Assembly: GCA_021732085.1 (NCBI GenBank)
Contig: JAKFVQ010000027.1
Location: 248,001 to 312,000, forward strand
Length of the DNA stretch: 64,000 bases
Reading direction: 5' to 3'
Source: Candidatus Obscuribacterales bacterium
GTDB taxonomy: Bacteria; Cyanobacteriota; Vampirovibrionia; Obscuribacterales; Obscuribacteraceae
Shown here: positions 14,186 to 23,953 of the stretch, piece by piece
Numbering within the stretch: the first letter of the stretch is position 1
Layout: the number at the start of each line of letters is the position of its first letter
Notes under the pieces: generated by a model
The model's input: only the letters and a program-made list of their open reading frames with translations
Told to the model about the DNA's origin: nothing
The model's database searches: none
Program-made: the position numbers and the translations under genes

Positions 14186-16597
14186 ATGAAGAGCGCATCG
14201 CCTCTGCGATTTGAATGGTTTTTGTCAAAGCGCCTTCCAGTATTGCGTGCTTACATAATGCTGGGCACATTATTTCTTTGGCCTTTATGCTCTGCAAGCT
14301 CACATGCAAGAACAGTGAGCATGCCTGAAAGTCAAATTTGGATTTACACGACTAAAGAAACCCGTAAGTTCGCGCTGCCGAATTCTCAAAAGCCTAATTT
14401 GCGCGGTGTTAGCCCGCCGCGATCTACGCCAAACAAGATGGAAAAGAAAAATCGTAGATCCGGAAATGGTGTAGGAGATGAAGCGAACCTTCCCAGAATA
14501 ACGAACCATATAAAGCAGGTTCTAGAGAATATTGAACAACCCTTAAAGGCTAATCAATTAGAGCTCGCTTTGCGTATTTTGGATCACGAATCGAAAATGA
14601 ATCCATATTCACCGGATTTAGTCGTTGCCAGAGCCCGTGTTCTAGATGGCTTAAACAAAACTCCGGAGGCAATTACAAGTTTGCATCAATTTCTTCGGAC
14701 CTATCCTAACAGTCCTCAGGCCGTTGCCTGTTTGGGCGACCTTTATTTCTTATCGGGAAACTTCACTGCTTCATCCAACGTTCTGAAAGTTTTTGAACAA
14801 TCTGACCTTGCAGATGCATTGGCTTACTATAGGTTGGCACAGCTAGCTCTTTCGATAGGTGACACTGAAAAAGCCCTCCATTATAGTGCGCGGGCACTGG
14901 CTGCTGATAAGCAAATGTACGAAGCTCATCTCTTTCAAGCCCGACTTCTGGCTGATAAAGGAAAGGTCGACGAGGCAAGCAAGGCCTATGCACGCTCCGT
15001 CGAGCTTAATCCGGATAACGCATTGCTTATTGCAGAGTGGGCCTCGCTCGTTGCGTCCAAAGGTCGAACTCTAGACGCGATCGAAAAGCTCTTGCAGGCA
15101 CATCGACTCAGTCCGACTTCGGTGGATATTGTTCAGCGTTTTATTGATATCTACGGAATGCGCCAGGATTGGCCCAATGCGTTGGATTATGCAAAGAGTT
15201 GGGTTCAATTCGAGCCTAACAATCCTCAGGCGCATTTTGTCTGTGGGTGGTGCTCCCTCAATTTAGGAGAATATGGGGACGCCTCTTTGTTTTTCAAGCA
15301 AGCCTTGAAGCTGGATCCGAAAAATGCAGCGACGCATAATCTCAACGCGATTGCGCAATACGAGCAACGCAAAATTGAAGATGCAATTTATGAGCTTAAA
15401 CAAGCGGAGTCTTTTGCTAAAGATAAAAACGATTTCGTCCAGAGTTTGCTTGCTGGAATGAATCTGGTAATTGTCTATGCTTCTAAGTTGAGATTTGCAG
15501 ATGCGCATCAAAAGCTTGGGGAACTGGAGAGAAGCTTTCCGCAAAATGAGAAGCAATCAGCAGCTTACAATAATCTTCAGGCTGTGAAGTCATTTGTTCT
15601 TGCATTGCAGGAGGATGATATCCAAGCAAGGGAAATTGCAGAACTTGTTCAAAAGGACAGTACCCCTCACGTTCCACTATATGCGACTCTTTCATTGATT
15701 TCGTGCGACTTGAAAGACGGAAATTCGAAGTCTGCTATAGAACGTTTGCAGAAAATGATGCGTTCAGGACAAACGAATTCTTATGTTCTTATCCAGTTGG
15801 CATCAGCTTACCTTGCAGAAGGAGCCTTGGAGGAAGCTGTGGAGTACGCGCAACAGGCTCTGCAAGTCGCTCCATCTAATCTCATGGCTAAGGCCGTTTT
15901 GGCAAAAATTTTGATTGGGAAGAAGAACTATTCAGGCGCAATTCCTTTATTAAAGGAATGCATTACGCGCAATCCAAAAGACCTGAGTCTGAGACTCGAG
16001 CTTGCCCAAGCGCAGATAGCAAATGGTGAGGAAGAATTCGCAGAGCTTACTTATGAGAAGGCACAAAAAACCTTTCCCGAGTCGGCCGAGCCGCCCATGG
16101 GGCTGGCAAGGATTTCTCTGGGCAAGGGTGAATACAAGCAATCAGAGAGCTTTGCGCGTGAGGCCATCCTTATTGAACCAAACAGTAACCTGGCTCATTT
16201 GCTGTTAGCAAAATCACTGTTTCAGCAGTCAAAGGTTAGCCAAACAATTGATGAGTTAAACTTCTTTGGGAGCTTTGATCATCTCTCAGGTTCTGATTCT
16301 GTAAGGAAAGATGCTTTGCTGTTATTAGCTAATGCGCTTGTCCGGAACGGGGAAATGTCTTCGGCGCTTTCACAATTCAAAAAAGCAAATGCTCTTTTTG
16401 GAGTTGCTGAAATGAATGTTGGTGACAAACTTTCCTTTGCGAAAGCTGCTATTCAAGCGGGTGATTTTTCTTTGGCACAACAATTGATTGATCCGTTGGT
16501 GATTAGTTCCACGGACCGCCGTCCCGGACTTTTGAAATCTCAAGAACTAGAGTTGAGGCGATTAAAAAATTTCATTACACGCAAATGGAGAAAATAG
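14186..16597 (+). CDS. Large secreted TPR protein
   Basis: 803 residues. The N terminus has a basic start and a hydrophobic stretch (YIMLGTLFLWPLCSASSHA, about 23-41), consistent with a signal peptide. After a basic linker, TPR units run from about 95 to nearly the end, recognisable by repeats such as ALHYSARALAADKQMYEAHL, GEYGDASLFFKQALKLDPKN and GALEEAVEYAQQALQVAPSN. It most likely acts as a periplasmic or outer-membrane scaffold. It begins 12 bases after mqnA and ends six bases before another TPR gene, so the three may be co-transcribed. No catalytic domain is visible. Confidence 0.85.
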   Translation: MKSASPLRFEWFLSKRLPVLRAYIMLGTLFLWPLCSASSHARTVSMPESQIWIYTTKETRKFALPNSQKPNLRGVSPPRSTPNKMEKKNRRSGNGVGDEANLPRITNHIKQVLENIEQPLKANQLELALRILDHESKMNPYSPDLVVARARVLDGLNKTPEAITSLHQFLRTYPNSPQAVACLGDLYFLSGNFTASSNVLKVFEQSDLADALAYYRLAQLALSIGDTEKALHYSARALAADKQMYEAHLFQARLLADKGKVDEASKAYARSVELNPDNALLIAEWASLVASKGRTLDAIEKLLQAHRLSPTSVDIVQRFIDIYGMRQDWPNALDYAKSWVQFEPNNPQAHFVCGWCSLNLGEYGDASLFFKQALKLDPKNAATHNLNAIAQYEQRKIEDAIYELKQAESFAKDKNDFVQSLLAGMNLVIVYASKLRFADAHQKLGELERSFPQNEKQSAAYNNLQAVKSFVLALQEDDIQAREIAELVQKDSTPHVPLYATLSLISCDLKDGNSKSAIERLQKMMRSGQTNSYVLIQLASAYLAEGALEEAVEYAQQALQVAPSNLMAKAVLAKILIGKKNYSGAIPLLKECITRNPKDLSLRLELAQAQIANGEEEFAELTYEKAQKTFPESAEPPMGLARISLGKGEYKQSESFAREAILIEPNSNLAHLLLAKSLFQQSKVSQTIDELNFFGSFDHLSGSDSVRKDALLLLANALVRNGEMSSALSQFKKANALFGVAEMNVGDKLSFAKAAIQAGDFSLAQQLIDPLVISSTDRRPGLLKSQELELRRLKNFITRKWRK

Positions 16598-16603
16598 ATC
16601 TCG

Positions 16604-17884
16604 ATGCTATTTCGTATTTCAAATTTCTTGCCAGTGAATTTATTGCTCTCATTCTCGATCACTTATTTTTTTCCTTTGCACGCAGTTGCCTTGGCGCCAG
16701 TGTCAGCTAAAGTCGTAAAACTTAAGTCTGCACAACTGACTAATCTGTCGAACCTTATGGAGAAGAGAGATCTGTCAAAAGAGGAACTTGAGCAGTTGGC
16801 GCTTTTCGTCCAAGAGAATCCGAATGATGCAAAAGGACACAGTGTTCTTGCACGTGCATACGAACTGTCGGGCTTGGAAGATCTAGCCTTAGAACAACTT
16901 GTCTCTGCGTGGAACACTGATAAGAAGGACCTCTCTGCATTCATCTCCGCACAACTGATGGCGCTGAAAACTAATAACAAAGCAATTTACCAGGCACTAA
17001 ATTCCAGCGCACTGAATTATTTTGAGCAAGACTACCATTCACTCAATATGCTTGCAGCGATCAGTGAGAAAACGGGGGAATCGGAAGATGCGCGCCAATT
17101 CCTTAAGGCGGCTTTGAAAGCTGCGCCGAATGATGCCGACACTAGATTGCTCTATCTCAGTTCGCTGCTTGCAAATCATGAATACGCTGAAGTACTTAAA
17201 CAGACGCGCACAGTAGAGAATGGGGATAAAAATCCGCAAATCGCAAATATGATTGATACACTACGAGGCATTTCATTGCTGCGTTTGAACTATCCTCATC
17301 AGGCGATAGTTTTCTTGGAAAAAGCCTTCAAGTCTTCACCTGCGAATTTGAACGTTTGCAAGGCCTATTTTGAGGCATTGGTATCTACGGGCAAGTACAA
17401 GGCGGCGGTTTTTCCCGGAATGATGATGCTTGCGCTACAACCTCCATTTGGAGATGCGCTTGCTAAAACAAAGATAAAGCTAGTCCCAGTTTTTAAGAAT
17501 ACGGCGATTGGTTCTGAACAATTGCTGCGATATGTGGATGATGTCGGTAGGCAGCTGAATGACGCCGGAAGATTCGCGTATTTCAATTTCGCTCTTGCCG
17601 ACTTGATGGACGAGCTCGGTAATTTTTCCCAAGCTGAATTGTTGTTTTCGAAAGGATTGAATCTAGATAGCAGTTTTGGCCGAGGTTATATGCGTTTGGC
17701 TCGCGTAATGGAGAAGCTTGGCAGAGATCCTGAGCTGGTGAATAGTCTTTATAAATCAGCGTTAGAAGCTGACTCGAAAGATGCAGAAATTGTCGCGAGT
17801 TATCGTCGTTCGATTTCCAGGAATCTAGCGCGTAAGACTGATCTAGCCGGGCGAACGAAAACTTTTATTCGCTCACGCAGATAG
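16604..17884 (+). CDS. Secreted TPR protein
   Basis: 426 residues. A hydrophobic N terminus (NLLLSFSITYFFPLHAVALA) fits a signal peptide. TPR-like helical pairs follow: LEQLALFVQENPNDAKGHSV, EDARQFLKAALKAAPNDADT and ANLNVCKAYFEALVSTGKYK. The last 40 residues are basic. It directly follows the 803-residue TPR gene by six bases and is probably its partner. No other domain is visible and no terminator is evident downstream. Confidence 0.82.
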   Translation: MLFRISNFLPVNLLLSFSITYFFPLHAVALAPVSAKVVKLKSAQLTNLSNLMEKRDLSKEELEQLALFVQENPNDAKGHSVLARAYELSGLEDLALEQLVSAWNTDKKDLSAFISAQLMALKTNNKAIYQALNSSALNYFEQDYHSLNMLAAISEKTGESEDARQFLKAALKAAPNDADTRLLYLSSLLANHEYAEVLKQTRTVENGDKNPQIANMIDTLRGISLLRLNYPHQAIVFLEKAFKSSPANLNVCKAYFEALVSTGKYKAAVFPGMMMLALQPPFGDALAKTKIKLVPVFKNTAIGSEQLLRYVDDVGRQLNDAGRFAYFNFALADLMDELGNFSQAELLFSKGLNLDSSFGRGYMRLARVMEKLGRDPELVNSLYKSALEADSKDAEIVASYRRSISRNLARKTDLAGRTKTFIRSRR

Positions 17885-18134
17885 CGCAAAATGTGTGAAT
17901 TGAGTTTATTGAAAATGTGTCCGACTGCTTTGCGATAAAGCAACAACTTTTTGGATTCATCGTGAACATTGCCATTCTGATGCTGATACGAGGGAACTAA
18001 AACTCAGTCCCAAGACGCTCGTAAACGCCGGCTATCATGCAAGGGAGGCGGCAGAGTTGCGTTTTTCGAAGTCATGATGATGAACAACCGTTTACAGGCT
18101 ATGATTAGTTTGTGAATCGGAAAGGTCTACTGCC

Positions 18135-19178
18135 ATGGATGACCGAAAGAATATTCTAGTTCTCGGAGGGAGTACTTTTATCGGTCCGGCTCTGCTTGAG
18201 TCCGGAATCTTTCGCGGGCATAAACTCACTTTGTTTAACCGAGGCCGAAGCTTCCCTGAGAATGCTTCGCCGAAAGTTCAAGAGCTAATACAGAATGCTG
18301 AAAGCATTCAGGGCGACAGAATGACGGATCTGGAGCTCTTGGCGGATCGGTCATGGGATATGGTTATAGACACTTGCGGTTATGAACCTGAAGCCGTCGA
18401 CATTTCGACACGCTTCTTCAATGAGCGCACGACGCGGTATATGTTTATTTCCTCGATCTCCGCTTATGAAAATTTTGACCGACCCGGGCTGACCGAAGAA
18501 CAGGCGTTTCTTCGGAAATTGCCGGAGGAAGGTCCCGCCGATTACGGAGCCTTGAAGTCTGCCTGTGAAAAGGTCGTGGAGCTAGTATTCGGACCTCGTG
18601 CTTTGATTATTCGACCCGGTCTAATTGTTGGTCCTTACGATCCAACAGATAGGTTCACTTATTGGATTCACCGTGTAGTCGAAGGTGGAGATATAGTTGC
18701 TCCTGGAAGAAAAAATGCGCACGTCCAGTTCATCGATGTGCGTGACCTTGGCGCTTGGATGATTCTGCTTACTGAGAAAGAGGAAGAGCACGGTGAATTT
18801 CATGTCACCGGTCCTGGCGACCTACTTACCATGGAGCGCTTTCTTGATGAATGCAAACGCATTCTCAATCCGAAGGCCAAATTTACCTGGGTAAGCGAAT
18901 CGGTGCTGCAAGACCTGGGAGCAAAACCCTGGACGCAGCTTCCTCTGTGGATTCCCGATTCTGAGAAGGAAGCTCGCTTCATGCGTTCAATTGATTGCAG
19001 CAAAGCACGCAAAGCCGGTCTCAAGATCAGACCCTTAAGCGATACCATATCCGATACCGCCACCTGGCACCGGACACGTACTTTGGAAGGTGGAGAGCTT
19101 CAAGCTGGACTCACTCCGGACTTTGAGCAGATGATATTTCGTGCCAATCTGAGCCGTGAAATCTTAAATTCTGACTAA
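18135..19178 (+). CDS. NAD-dependent epimerase/dehydratase (extended SDR)
   Basis: 347 residues. The Rossmann motif LVLGGSTFIGPALLE is at about 9-23, an Asp/Asn-type cofactor segment follows, and the catalytic YGALK (Tyr-x-x-x-Lys) lies after SSISAYENF. It resembles the group that includes RNA-binding-protein-like reductases and sugar-nucleotide epimerases (GPYDPTDRFTYWIHR, HVQFIDVRDLGAW). A ribosome site, AAAGGT, lies about ten bases before ATG. No sugar-biosynthesis genes adjoin it, so the substrate is unknown. It should be cytoplasmic. Confidence 0.8.
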   Translation: MDDRKNILVLGGSTFIGPALLESGIFRGHKLTLFNRGRSFPENASPKVQELIQNAESIQGDRMTDLELLADRSWDMVIDTCGYEPEAVDISTRFFNERTTRYMFISSISAYENFDRPGLTEEQAFLRKLPEEGPADYGALKSACEKVVELVFGPRALIIRPGLIVGPYDPTDRFTYWIHRVVEGGDIVAPGRKNAHVQFIDVRDLGAWMILLTEKEEEHGEFHVTGPGDLLTMERFLDECKRILNPKAKFTWVSESVLQDLGAKPWTQLPLWIPDSEKEARFMRSIDCSKARKAGLKIRPLSDTISDTATWHRTRTLEGGELQAGLTPDFEQMIFRANLSREILNSD

Positions 19179-19293
19179 GACAAATACCCCGCAATAGCTC
19201 GAATTGGCAACAGAGCTTGGAAAAGTCCACCCTGACTACTTAATAGATATGGTAGTATAAAAACTTGGTGTTAACCTAATCGAGGTTCTGTCA

Positions 19294-19647
19294 ATGACTG
19301 AAGTTACTTCCGCCCCTCAAACCGAACAAATCGTGTCTGTCACTGCCGAGGCGGCGGCAGAAGTAAAAAGGCTCCTCACCGAAGAGCCGGGTAAAGATGG
19401 TCTTCGCCTGGAAGTTCGCGGTGGCGGATGCTCTGGTTTCTCCTACGGTCTCACTTTTGACAATGTGCAAGAAAACGACCACATTGTTGAAGTTCATGGC
19501 ATTAAAGTCATGGTCGACCCAAAGAGCGCAATTTACCTGAAGGGTACTGAACTCAATTTTGAAGCCGGCCTGCAAGGACGCGGATTCACAATCAAGAATC
19601 CTCAAGCCAAAGGCAACTGTGGTTGCGGCAATTCCTTCTCGGTTTAA
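19294..19647 (+). CDS. A-type iron-sulfur carrier protein (IscA/SufA/ErpA family)
   Basis: 117 residues, normal for the HesB/IscA fold. The three conserved cysteines are present: Cys46 in RGGGCSGF and Cys109 and Cys111 in GNCGCGNSF. These proteins take up Fe-S clusters and pass them to apo-enzymes. The start has GAGG eight bases upstream. The gene is followed directly by ygfZ, a protein also needed for Fe-S enzyme assembly, so the two are probably a functional operon. Which of IscA, SufA or ErpA it represents cannot be decided from sequence alone. Confidence 0.9.
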   Translation: MTEVTSAPQTEQIVSVTAEAAAEVKRLLTEEPGKDGLRLEVRGGGCSGFSYGLTFDNVQENDHIVEVHGIKVMVDPKSAIYLKGTELNFEAGLQGRGFTIKNPQAKGNCGCGNSFSV

Positions 19648-19689
19648 TAGCAGGACGTGTCTGCGCAATTAAATTCTGAGGTACTCGCC

Positions 19690-21366
19690 GTGCGTGAGCG
19701 CGGCGGGTATCTCTTTTTTGACGATTTCTCTTTGATTGAGGTAGTGGGCAAAGATGCCTGCTCGTTTCTGCAAGGAAGAACAAGTAATGACGTTAAGGCG
19801 ATTGAAAGCGGACAAGGTCAAGTTTCAAGTTTTCTCGACCGAAAGGGTTACTTGATCTCCTTTCTTTCAATTCATCGGCTCGGCGATCGATATCTTCTTT
19901 TGACTGATCGAGCGCAAGCTTCCACGCTCATGAAGGAGCTGGCGACCTACCATTTTCGTGAGGAAATCAGCTACAAGGAAGTTCAAAACGATTACGCTCT
20001 TCTTTTAGTTCAGGGTGCGCTTGCTGATTCCTTTGTCGTGAACATTTTCTCCAAGGTTTTGACTGCGGAAAATTCAATTGCAGTTAGCCATTCATTCGGC
20101 GCTGATTGCATAATCGTCCGTAAGTCGCTGTGCGGAGATCCGGGCTTCTATATTTTCGTTCCAGCCGCGCAATTAGATGAATTCGCATCGAAGTTCGATA
20201 AGTCCGCCCAACAATTTCAGCTTACTCATATAAGCAAACATGCACTCGACGTTTTACGCATTGAGGCAGGTATTCCGATCTTTGGAAAGGACATTTCGTC
20301 CGACCATCTTCTGCCTGAAACCGGACTTGAACAATCAGCTGCGAGCTACAACAAAGGCTGCTTTCAAGGACAAGAAGTTTTGGCGCGGATCAAGACATAT
20401 GGTGCCCCTCGTCGGGCTCTAGTGGGACTTGAATTCGAAACTGATGTCCAGAGCCAGTTCCCACTCGACACTTTATTTTCAGTAAAGAACGAAGATGCGG
20501 GGCAGTTAAAAAGCAATTGCTTTTCGGCAACGCTAAATCGTTTTATTGCTATGGCTTTTATTAGCCGAGATTATCGCTTGCCTGATCACCAGATTACGAT
20601 CAATTTTTCTGGCCAAAGCTATCCCGTCAAGGTAAAGTTTCTGCCGTTCTACACGGCAGTTGAGGCAAAGGGAAAGGCAAAAGCACTTTACGATAAAGCC
20701 TTGCATGAGTTTGCTTACGGTTCTGAGGAAAAGGCTATTCAGCATCTACGCGATGTTATTGATCTAGACCCGCTCCTGATTGATGCCTACGAATCGTTGG
20801 GCGTTATCTTGTCTCGTCACCAGCAGCTAGACGAGGCCATCGCGCTCATGCACCGATTGATGGAATTGGATCCTGACTCAATAATGGCTCATACAAATTT
20901 GTCCATCTATTATATGCAGCAGGGCAACATCGAAAAAGCCGAAGAAGAGAAGGCGATTTCGATGAGCATAAGAATGGCGCAACTTGCAAAGGAAGCTGTC
21001 GCTCAGAAGAAAATGGATGAGGACAAAGTTAAGCAGGCTCTAGAAGCTGAGAAACGTCTGGATATGTTTCGCCAGGTGCTGGCAATAGATGCTAACGATC
21101 TGCTCGCTAATAACGGAATTGGCACCATCTATGTAGAGCTGGGGCAATTCCAAGAAGCTTTGCCGTTCCTGCATAAAGCGATAGCAATTAAGCCGACGCA
21201 TACGGTGGCTTATGTGGCTTTGGGCAAGGCCTATGAGAGCCTCGGTCAAATTGATAACGCGGTGAAAATCTACAACAGCGGCATTGAGGTTGCTGCAAAA
21301 CGTGGAGACATCACTCCCATGAAAGAAATGCAGGGACTTTTGTCTGCCTTATCTCACGCCCGCTGA
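19690..21366 (+). CDS. ygfZ: YgfZ/GcvT-like folate-binding protein fused to TPR domain
   Basis: 558 residues from GTG at 19690, chosen because TGAGG lies eight bases upstream; GTG at 19657 has AGGA only one base away. Residues 1-320 are YgfZ-like, with FLQGRTSNDV near 27-36 and the signature KGCFQGQE at 222-229, whose cysteine is essential in known YgfZ. YgfZ helps assemble or repair certain Fe-S enzymes with tetrahydrofolate. Residues from about 325 to the end are TPR repeats (AIQHLRDVIDLDPLLIDAYE, ALPFLHKAIAIKPTHTVAYV). Ordinary YgfZ is about 325 residues, so the TPR half is an added domain. It follows the A-type carrier by 42 bases and overlaps the convergent gene by 18. Confidence 0.87.
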   Translation: MRERGGYLFFDDFSLIEVVGKDACSFLQGRTSNDVKAIESGQGQVSSFLDRKGYLISFLSIHRLGDRYLLLTDRAQASTLMKELATYHFREEISYKEVQNDYALLLVQGALADSFVVNIFSKVLTAENSIAVSHSFGADCIIVRKSLCGDPGFYIFVPAAQLDEFASKFDKSAQQFQLTHISKHALDVLRIEAGIPIFGKDISSDHLLPETGLEQSAASYNKGCFQGQEVLARIKTYGAPRRALVGLEFETDVQSQFPLDTLFSVKNEDAGQLKSNCFSATLNRFIAMAFISRDYRLPDHQITINFSGQSYPVKVKFLPFYTAVEAKGKAKALYDKALHEFAYGSEEKAIQHLRDVIDLDPLLIDAYESLGVILSRHQQLDEAIALMHRLMELDPDSIMAHTNLSIYYMQQGNIEKAEEEKAISMSIRMAQLAKEAVAQKKMDEDKVKQALEAEKRLDMFRQVLAIDANDLLANNGIGTIYVELGQFQEALPFLHKAIAIKPTHTVAYVALGKAYESLGQIDNAVKIYNSGIEVAAKRGDITPMKEMQGLLSALSHAR

Positions 21367-21981
21367 GGACAAGAACTCTTCCAGATCAGCCTGGCTCTTT
21401 GAGCCCGCTGATTCGGCCAGCTTTTGCACTGCACCCGCCTCGCCGATCTTATAAACCCGATAGGTTGGAAATCCGTTAACATCTGCGCGCAGCTTTTGTG
21501 CAAGCCAGGCATTGTCGCCTTCCAGTTTCCGCGACTGATCGTAGTCCAAATGAAGGAAGATCGCTTTTCCTTCGAGGCTACCTTTTGTCTGAGCCGTGCC
21601 TTCGACACTAGGCCAAATATCGGACTCCATGTGCTGGCAATGACCACACCAGTGTTGTCCAACTTGGACGACCAGTGGCAATCCTGTTTGCATACTTAGG
21701 ACAAAGGCATCGGTGATTTTGTCATTCTCAAATCGCTTCGGAAGCTTATCCGCCAACTTATTTAAGTCGGTTTCGAACTGTTCGCGGCTAGAATCGGATG
21801 CCGGTGCGGCTTTGCTGTCCGCAGCATCCCTTGGAGCCTCTTCAAATGGATTTGGAATATCTAGTCTATTGCTGACCCGTTTGACTTGAGCGAATTCATC
21901 TCTCATATTGGCGGCCGGGTCTTCATAGCCGCCGCTCAGCGAGAACGAGTTTAACTCGTCCAGGACGTTGTTCTCCAGCAT
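21349..21981 (-). CDS. Thioredoxin-fold protein with WCGHC site
   Basis: 210 residues. The C-terminal half is a thioredoxin fold with the active site WCGHC at 111-115 and the cis-proline segment GFPTY. The N-terminal 85 residues are charged and probably disordered, without a signal peptide or lipobox. Function is probably disulfide exchange or reduction, most likely in the cytoplasm. AGAGGTAG five bases before ATG is a good ribosome site. Its 3' end overlaps the convergent ygfZ-TPR gene by 18 bases, so the two transcripts are complementary there. Confidence 0.83.
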   Translation of the reverse strand: MLENNVLDELNSFSLSGGYEDPAANMRDEFAQVKRVSNRLDIPNPFEEAPRDAADSKAAPASDSSREQFETDLNKLADKLPKRFENDKITDAFVLSMQTGLPLVVQVGQHWCGHCQHMESDIWPSVEGTAQTKGSLEGKAIFLHLDYDQSRKLEGDNAWLAQKLRADVNGFPTYRVYKIGEAGAVQKLAESAGSKSQADLEEFLSSAGVR

Positions 21982-22242
21982 TAATCTACCTCTTCAGAAT
22001 GCGAAGGTGACGCATTCTCAACCCATTGCACGGCACAGTGCCCGCACCCCATAAGTTCCCAGCTTCTCACGGTAACCATATGTATACAGGCTCGAATTAT
22101 TCTGGACGGACAAAGTCTCTATTTAATGTCAGGACTGCCATTTTCCCAAGTTTAATCTTTTGACCGGGGACTGCCCCAATTTTGCCCGAGTCAAGACCCT
22201 GAATTTGCATATTCTGAGTTCACTGAGAACGAGGGACGGGCA

Positions 22243-22689
22243 ATGAAAACAACTAACAAGAATGGTCGCAACCAAAAAGGGCAAGGTTTGGTTGAAGTAT
22301 CCGTTGTGAGCGGCGTCATCATGGTGCCAGCTGTTTTGTTTATGCTGGACCTGATTTTTCTCTTCGCAGCAAATTCGCTCAACGATCAGTTCGTCAAAGT
22401 TGCAGCCCGAGCCGCTGCAAGTCAATCGACCCCGGCTGGCGCAGAAGAAGCCGCACGAAAGGCGATCGACAAGTTTCCGAAGTCAAATTTGATTCCGAAT
22501 CTTGTTGTAACCGAAGTCGAATACAGAACTCCGGATAAGCCGGGTGAGCTAAAAACTGTTGTTGTTAAAACGAAAATGAGCACAGTTATTCCGATGCCTT
22601 TTCCGTTTCTCGTCGAAAAACCTGTTTTCCAAGCTGGAGCCGTTGAGCCGATTACAGCTCTACCGCCCAATCCACACGCAGACTCCTAG
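22243..22689 (+). CDS. TadE-like prepilin-type protein
   Basis: 148 residues. QKG|QGLVEV (cut after Gly13, Glu at +5, residue 18) followed by a hydrophobic helix of about 20 residues is the processing signal of type IV/Tad prepilins. The rest is a small extracytoplasmic domain, as in TadE minor pseudopilins. GAGGGA six bases before the ATG is a strong ribosome site. It is the first gene of a six-gene plus-strand run (22243-28608), so the processed protein probably joins the same envelope machine as its neighbours. Confidence 0.78.
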   Translation: MKTTNKNGRNQKGQGLVEVSVVSGVIMVPAVLFMLDLIFLFAANSLNDQFVKVAARAAASQSTPAGAEEAARKAIDKFPKSNLIPNLVVTEVEYRTPDKPGELKTVVVKTKMSTVIPMPFPFLVEKPVFQAGAVEPITALPPNPHADS

Positions 22690-22781
22690 TTTGTAAGCGA
22701 AATGACTTCAAACTTTGAACTTTCCGCAAATTGACTTTCCAAACTTTCCGCTACTTTCCGCAATAAGAATTCGAGGCGACA

Positions 22782-23336
22782 ATGAGAACCAACAAACGCT
22801 CCAAGCGAGGAACTGCCATTGCTGAGGCTGGACCAGCACTCTTTTTCCTGATCATTTTCATGTTCTATCCAATGCTGGATCTTATGGGGCTTGGACTTGC
22901 ATTCTATTCGGGTTTCATGCTGAATACCTGGCAGACACGAGAAGCAGCTTTGTTGACTGCATCTGAAGCTCAAGCCGTTGATGGACACATCCGCAAAAGG
23001 CTCCCTGAGTACTGGCGCAAGTCTGGACTGGGCTCACTGGCGAACGTTGGTGAAGACATCGATACGGAAGTAATCTACGAGGATGGCGTTGCCGATGCGG
23101 TGTTGAAGGCCGACAAAGTTATCCGTGTGACGACTACTGTTCAATATCGCCCGTGGCTCACAGTCCCATTCTTCGATATGCCTGGGCTGGGTAAACCATT
23201 TGCCATCACCTTCAGCAACCGCGGACATGTTGAGGATCCAGATCTTGCGCAGGGTGCGCAACTCATTTCCTCTGCTCCTTCGACAAGCGCAGATGCCTCG
23301 GCTGGGCAGTCAGTTGCCCTTGCATCTAATCCCTAG
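22782..23336 (+). CDS. Second TadE/TadF-like prepilin-type protein
   Basis: 184 residues. The prepilin site is KRG|TAIAEAG (cut after Gly10, Glu15 at +5), followed by a long hydrophobic helix (ALFFLIIFMFYPMLDLMGLGL). The extracytoplasmic part contains TTVQYRPWLTVPFFDMPGLG and ends in an Ala/Ser-rich tail. It shares the N-terminal logic of the protein 92 bases upstream but little sequence otherwise, consistent with paired TadE and TadF pseudopilins. Processing by a prepilin peptidase outside this window is inferred. Confidence 0.75.
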   Translation: MRTNKRSKRGTAIAEAGPALFFLIIFMFYPMLDLMGLGLAFYSGFMLNTWQTREAALLTASEAQAVDGHIRKRLPEYWRKSGLGSLANVGEDIDTEVIYEDGVADAVLKADKVIRVTTTVQYRPWLTVPFFDMPGLGKPFAITFSNRGHVEDPDLAQGAQLISSAPSTSADASAGQSVALASNP

Positions 23337-23494
23337 CTTTTCAGAATCGCAGAACCTTTCAGTGCAGTTTTAAGCGTGGAGAAGATTCAGATACAAGTTT
23401 AAGGACAGACCTGAAATCGCCCTGAAACAGACCATAGCAAGTCACTTTACAAGTATAGAATTTGTTCATAAGTTGGAACCGGAGGATTGCAGTA

Positions 23495-23881
23495 ATGATG
23501 ATCGCAAGAATTGATTCACCATCGGCAAGGGCTCATGATTACATGAACTCGATTAAGGGCAATAGCTGTGTTTGGAAAACGCGCCTTGAGAAGAATCAGG
23601 CAACAACACTTGCACGAATTGTGCGTGAAGCGAAGATTTTGACTACCGAGGAAGTCGTCGAAGCGATGGAAATTGCAGAGTCGCTTAAACAGTCTGTCGA
23701 TCAGGTGCTCTTCAATAGTGGCTTTCTCCAAGGGGAAGTGGCAAAACTTTGTGCTCGTGCAGTTGAGTTCCTGGAAGAGGGAATGTGTGCTGAATATCTG
23801 GTTGTTCTCGGATTGGGCATGGCTGCGCAAAAGCGCTTGAGTTTTGAGGATGGACTTCGCTATTACGGATGGGGCTGGTAA
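23495..23881 (+). CDS. Small helical protein, possibly like the N-terminal domain of GspE/PilB
   Basis: 128 residues from ATG at 23495, which has GGAGG nine bases upstream; an earlier in-frame TTG lacks one. The protein is helical and cytoplasmic. LARIVREAKILTTEEVVEAM followed by SVDQVLFNSGFLQGEV resembles the small N-terminal domain of type II secretion/type IV pilus ATPases (pattern: helix, Gly-Leu-[IL]-[ST], helix), and a second half-repeat may follow in LSFEDGLRYYGWG. The resemblance is by eye only. Sitting between pseudopilin genes, it could be an adaptor for the missing ATPase. Confidence 0.6.
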   Translation: MMIARIDSPSARAHDYMNSIKGNSCVWKTRLEKNQATTLARIVREAKILTTEEVVEAMEIAESLKQSVDQVLFNSGFLQGEVAKLCARAVEFLEEGMCAEYLVVLGLGMAAQKRLSFEDGLRYYGWGW

Positions 23882-23953
23882 AGCACGTTGTCATCAATGC
23901 CAAAGAAGGCGGGATGAAGTAACATAGACCCGCTTAGAGGAAATTTTTCAAAC

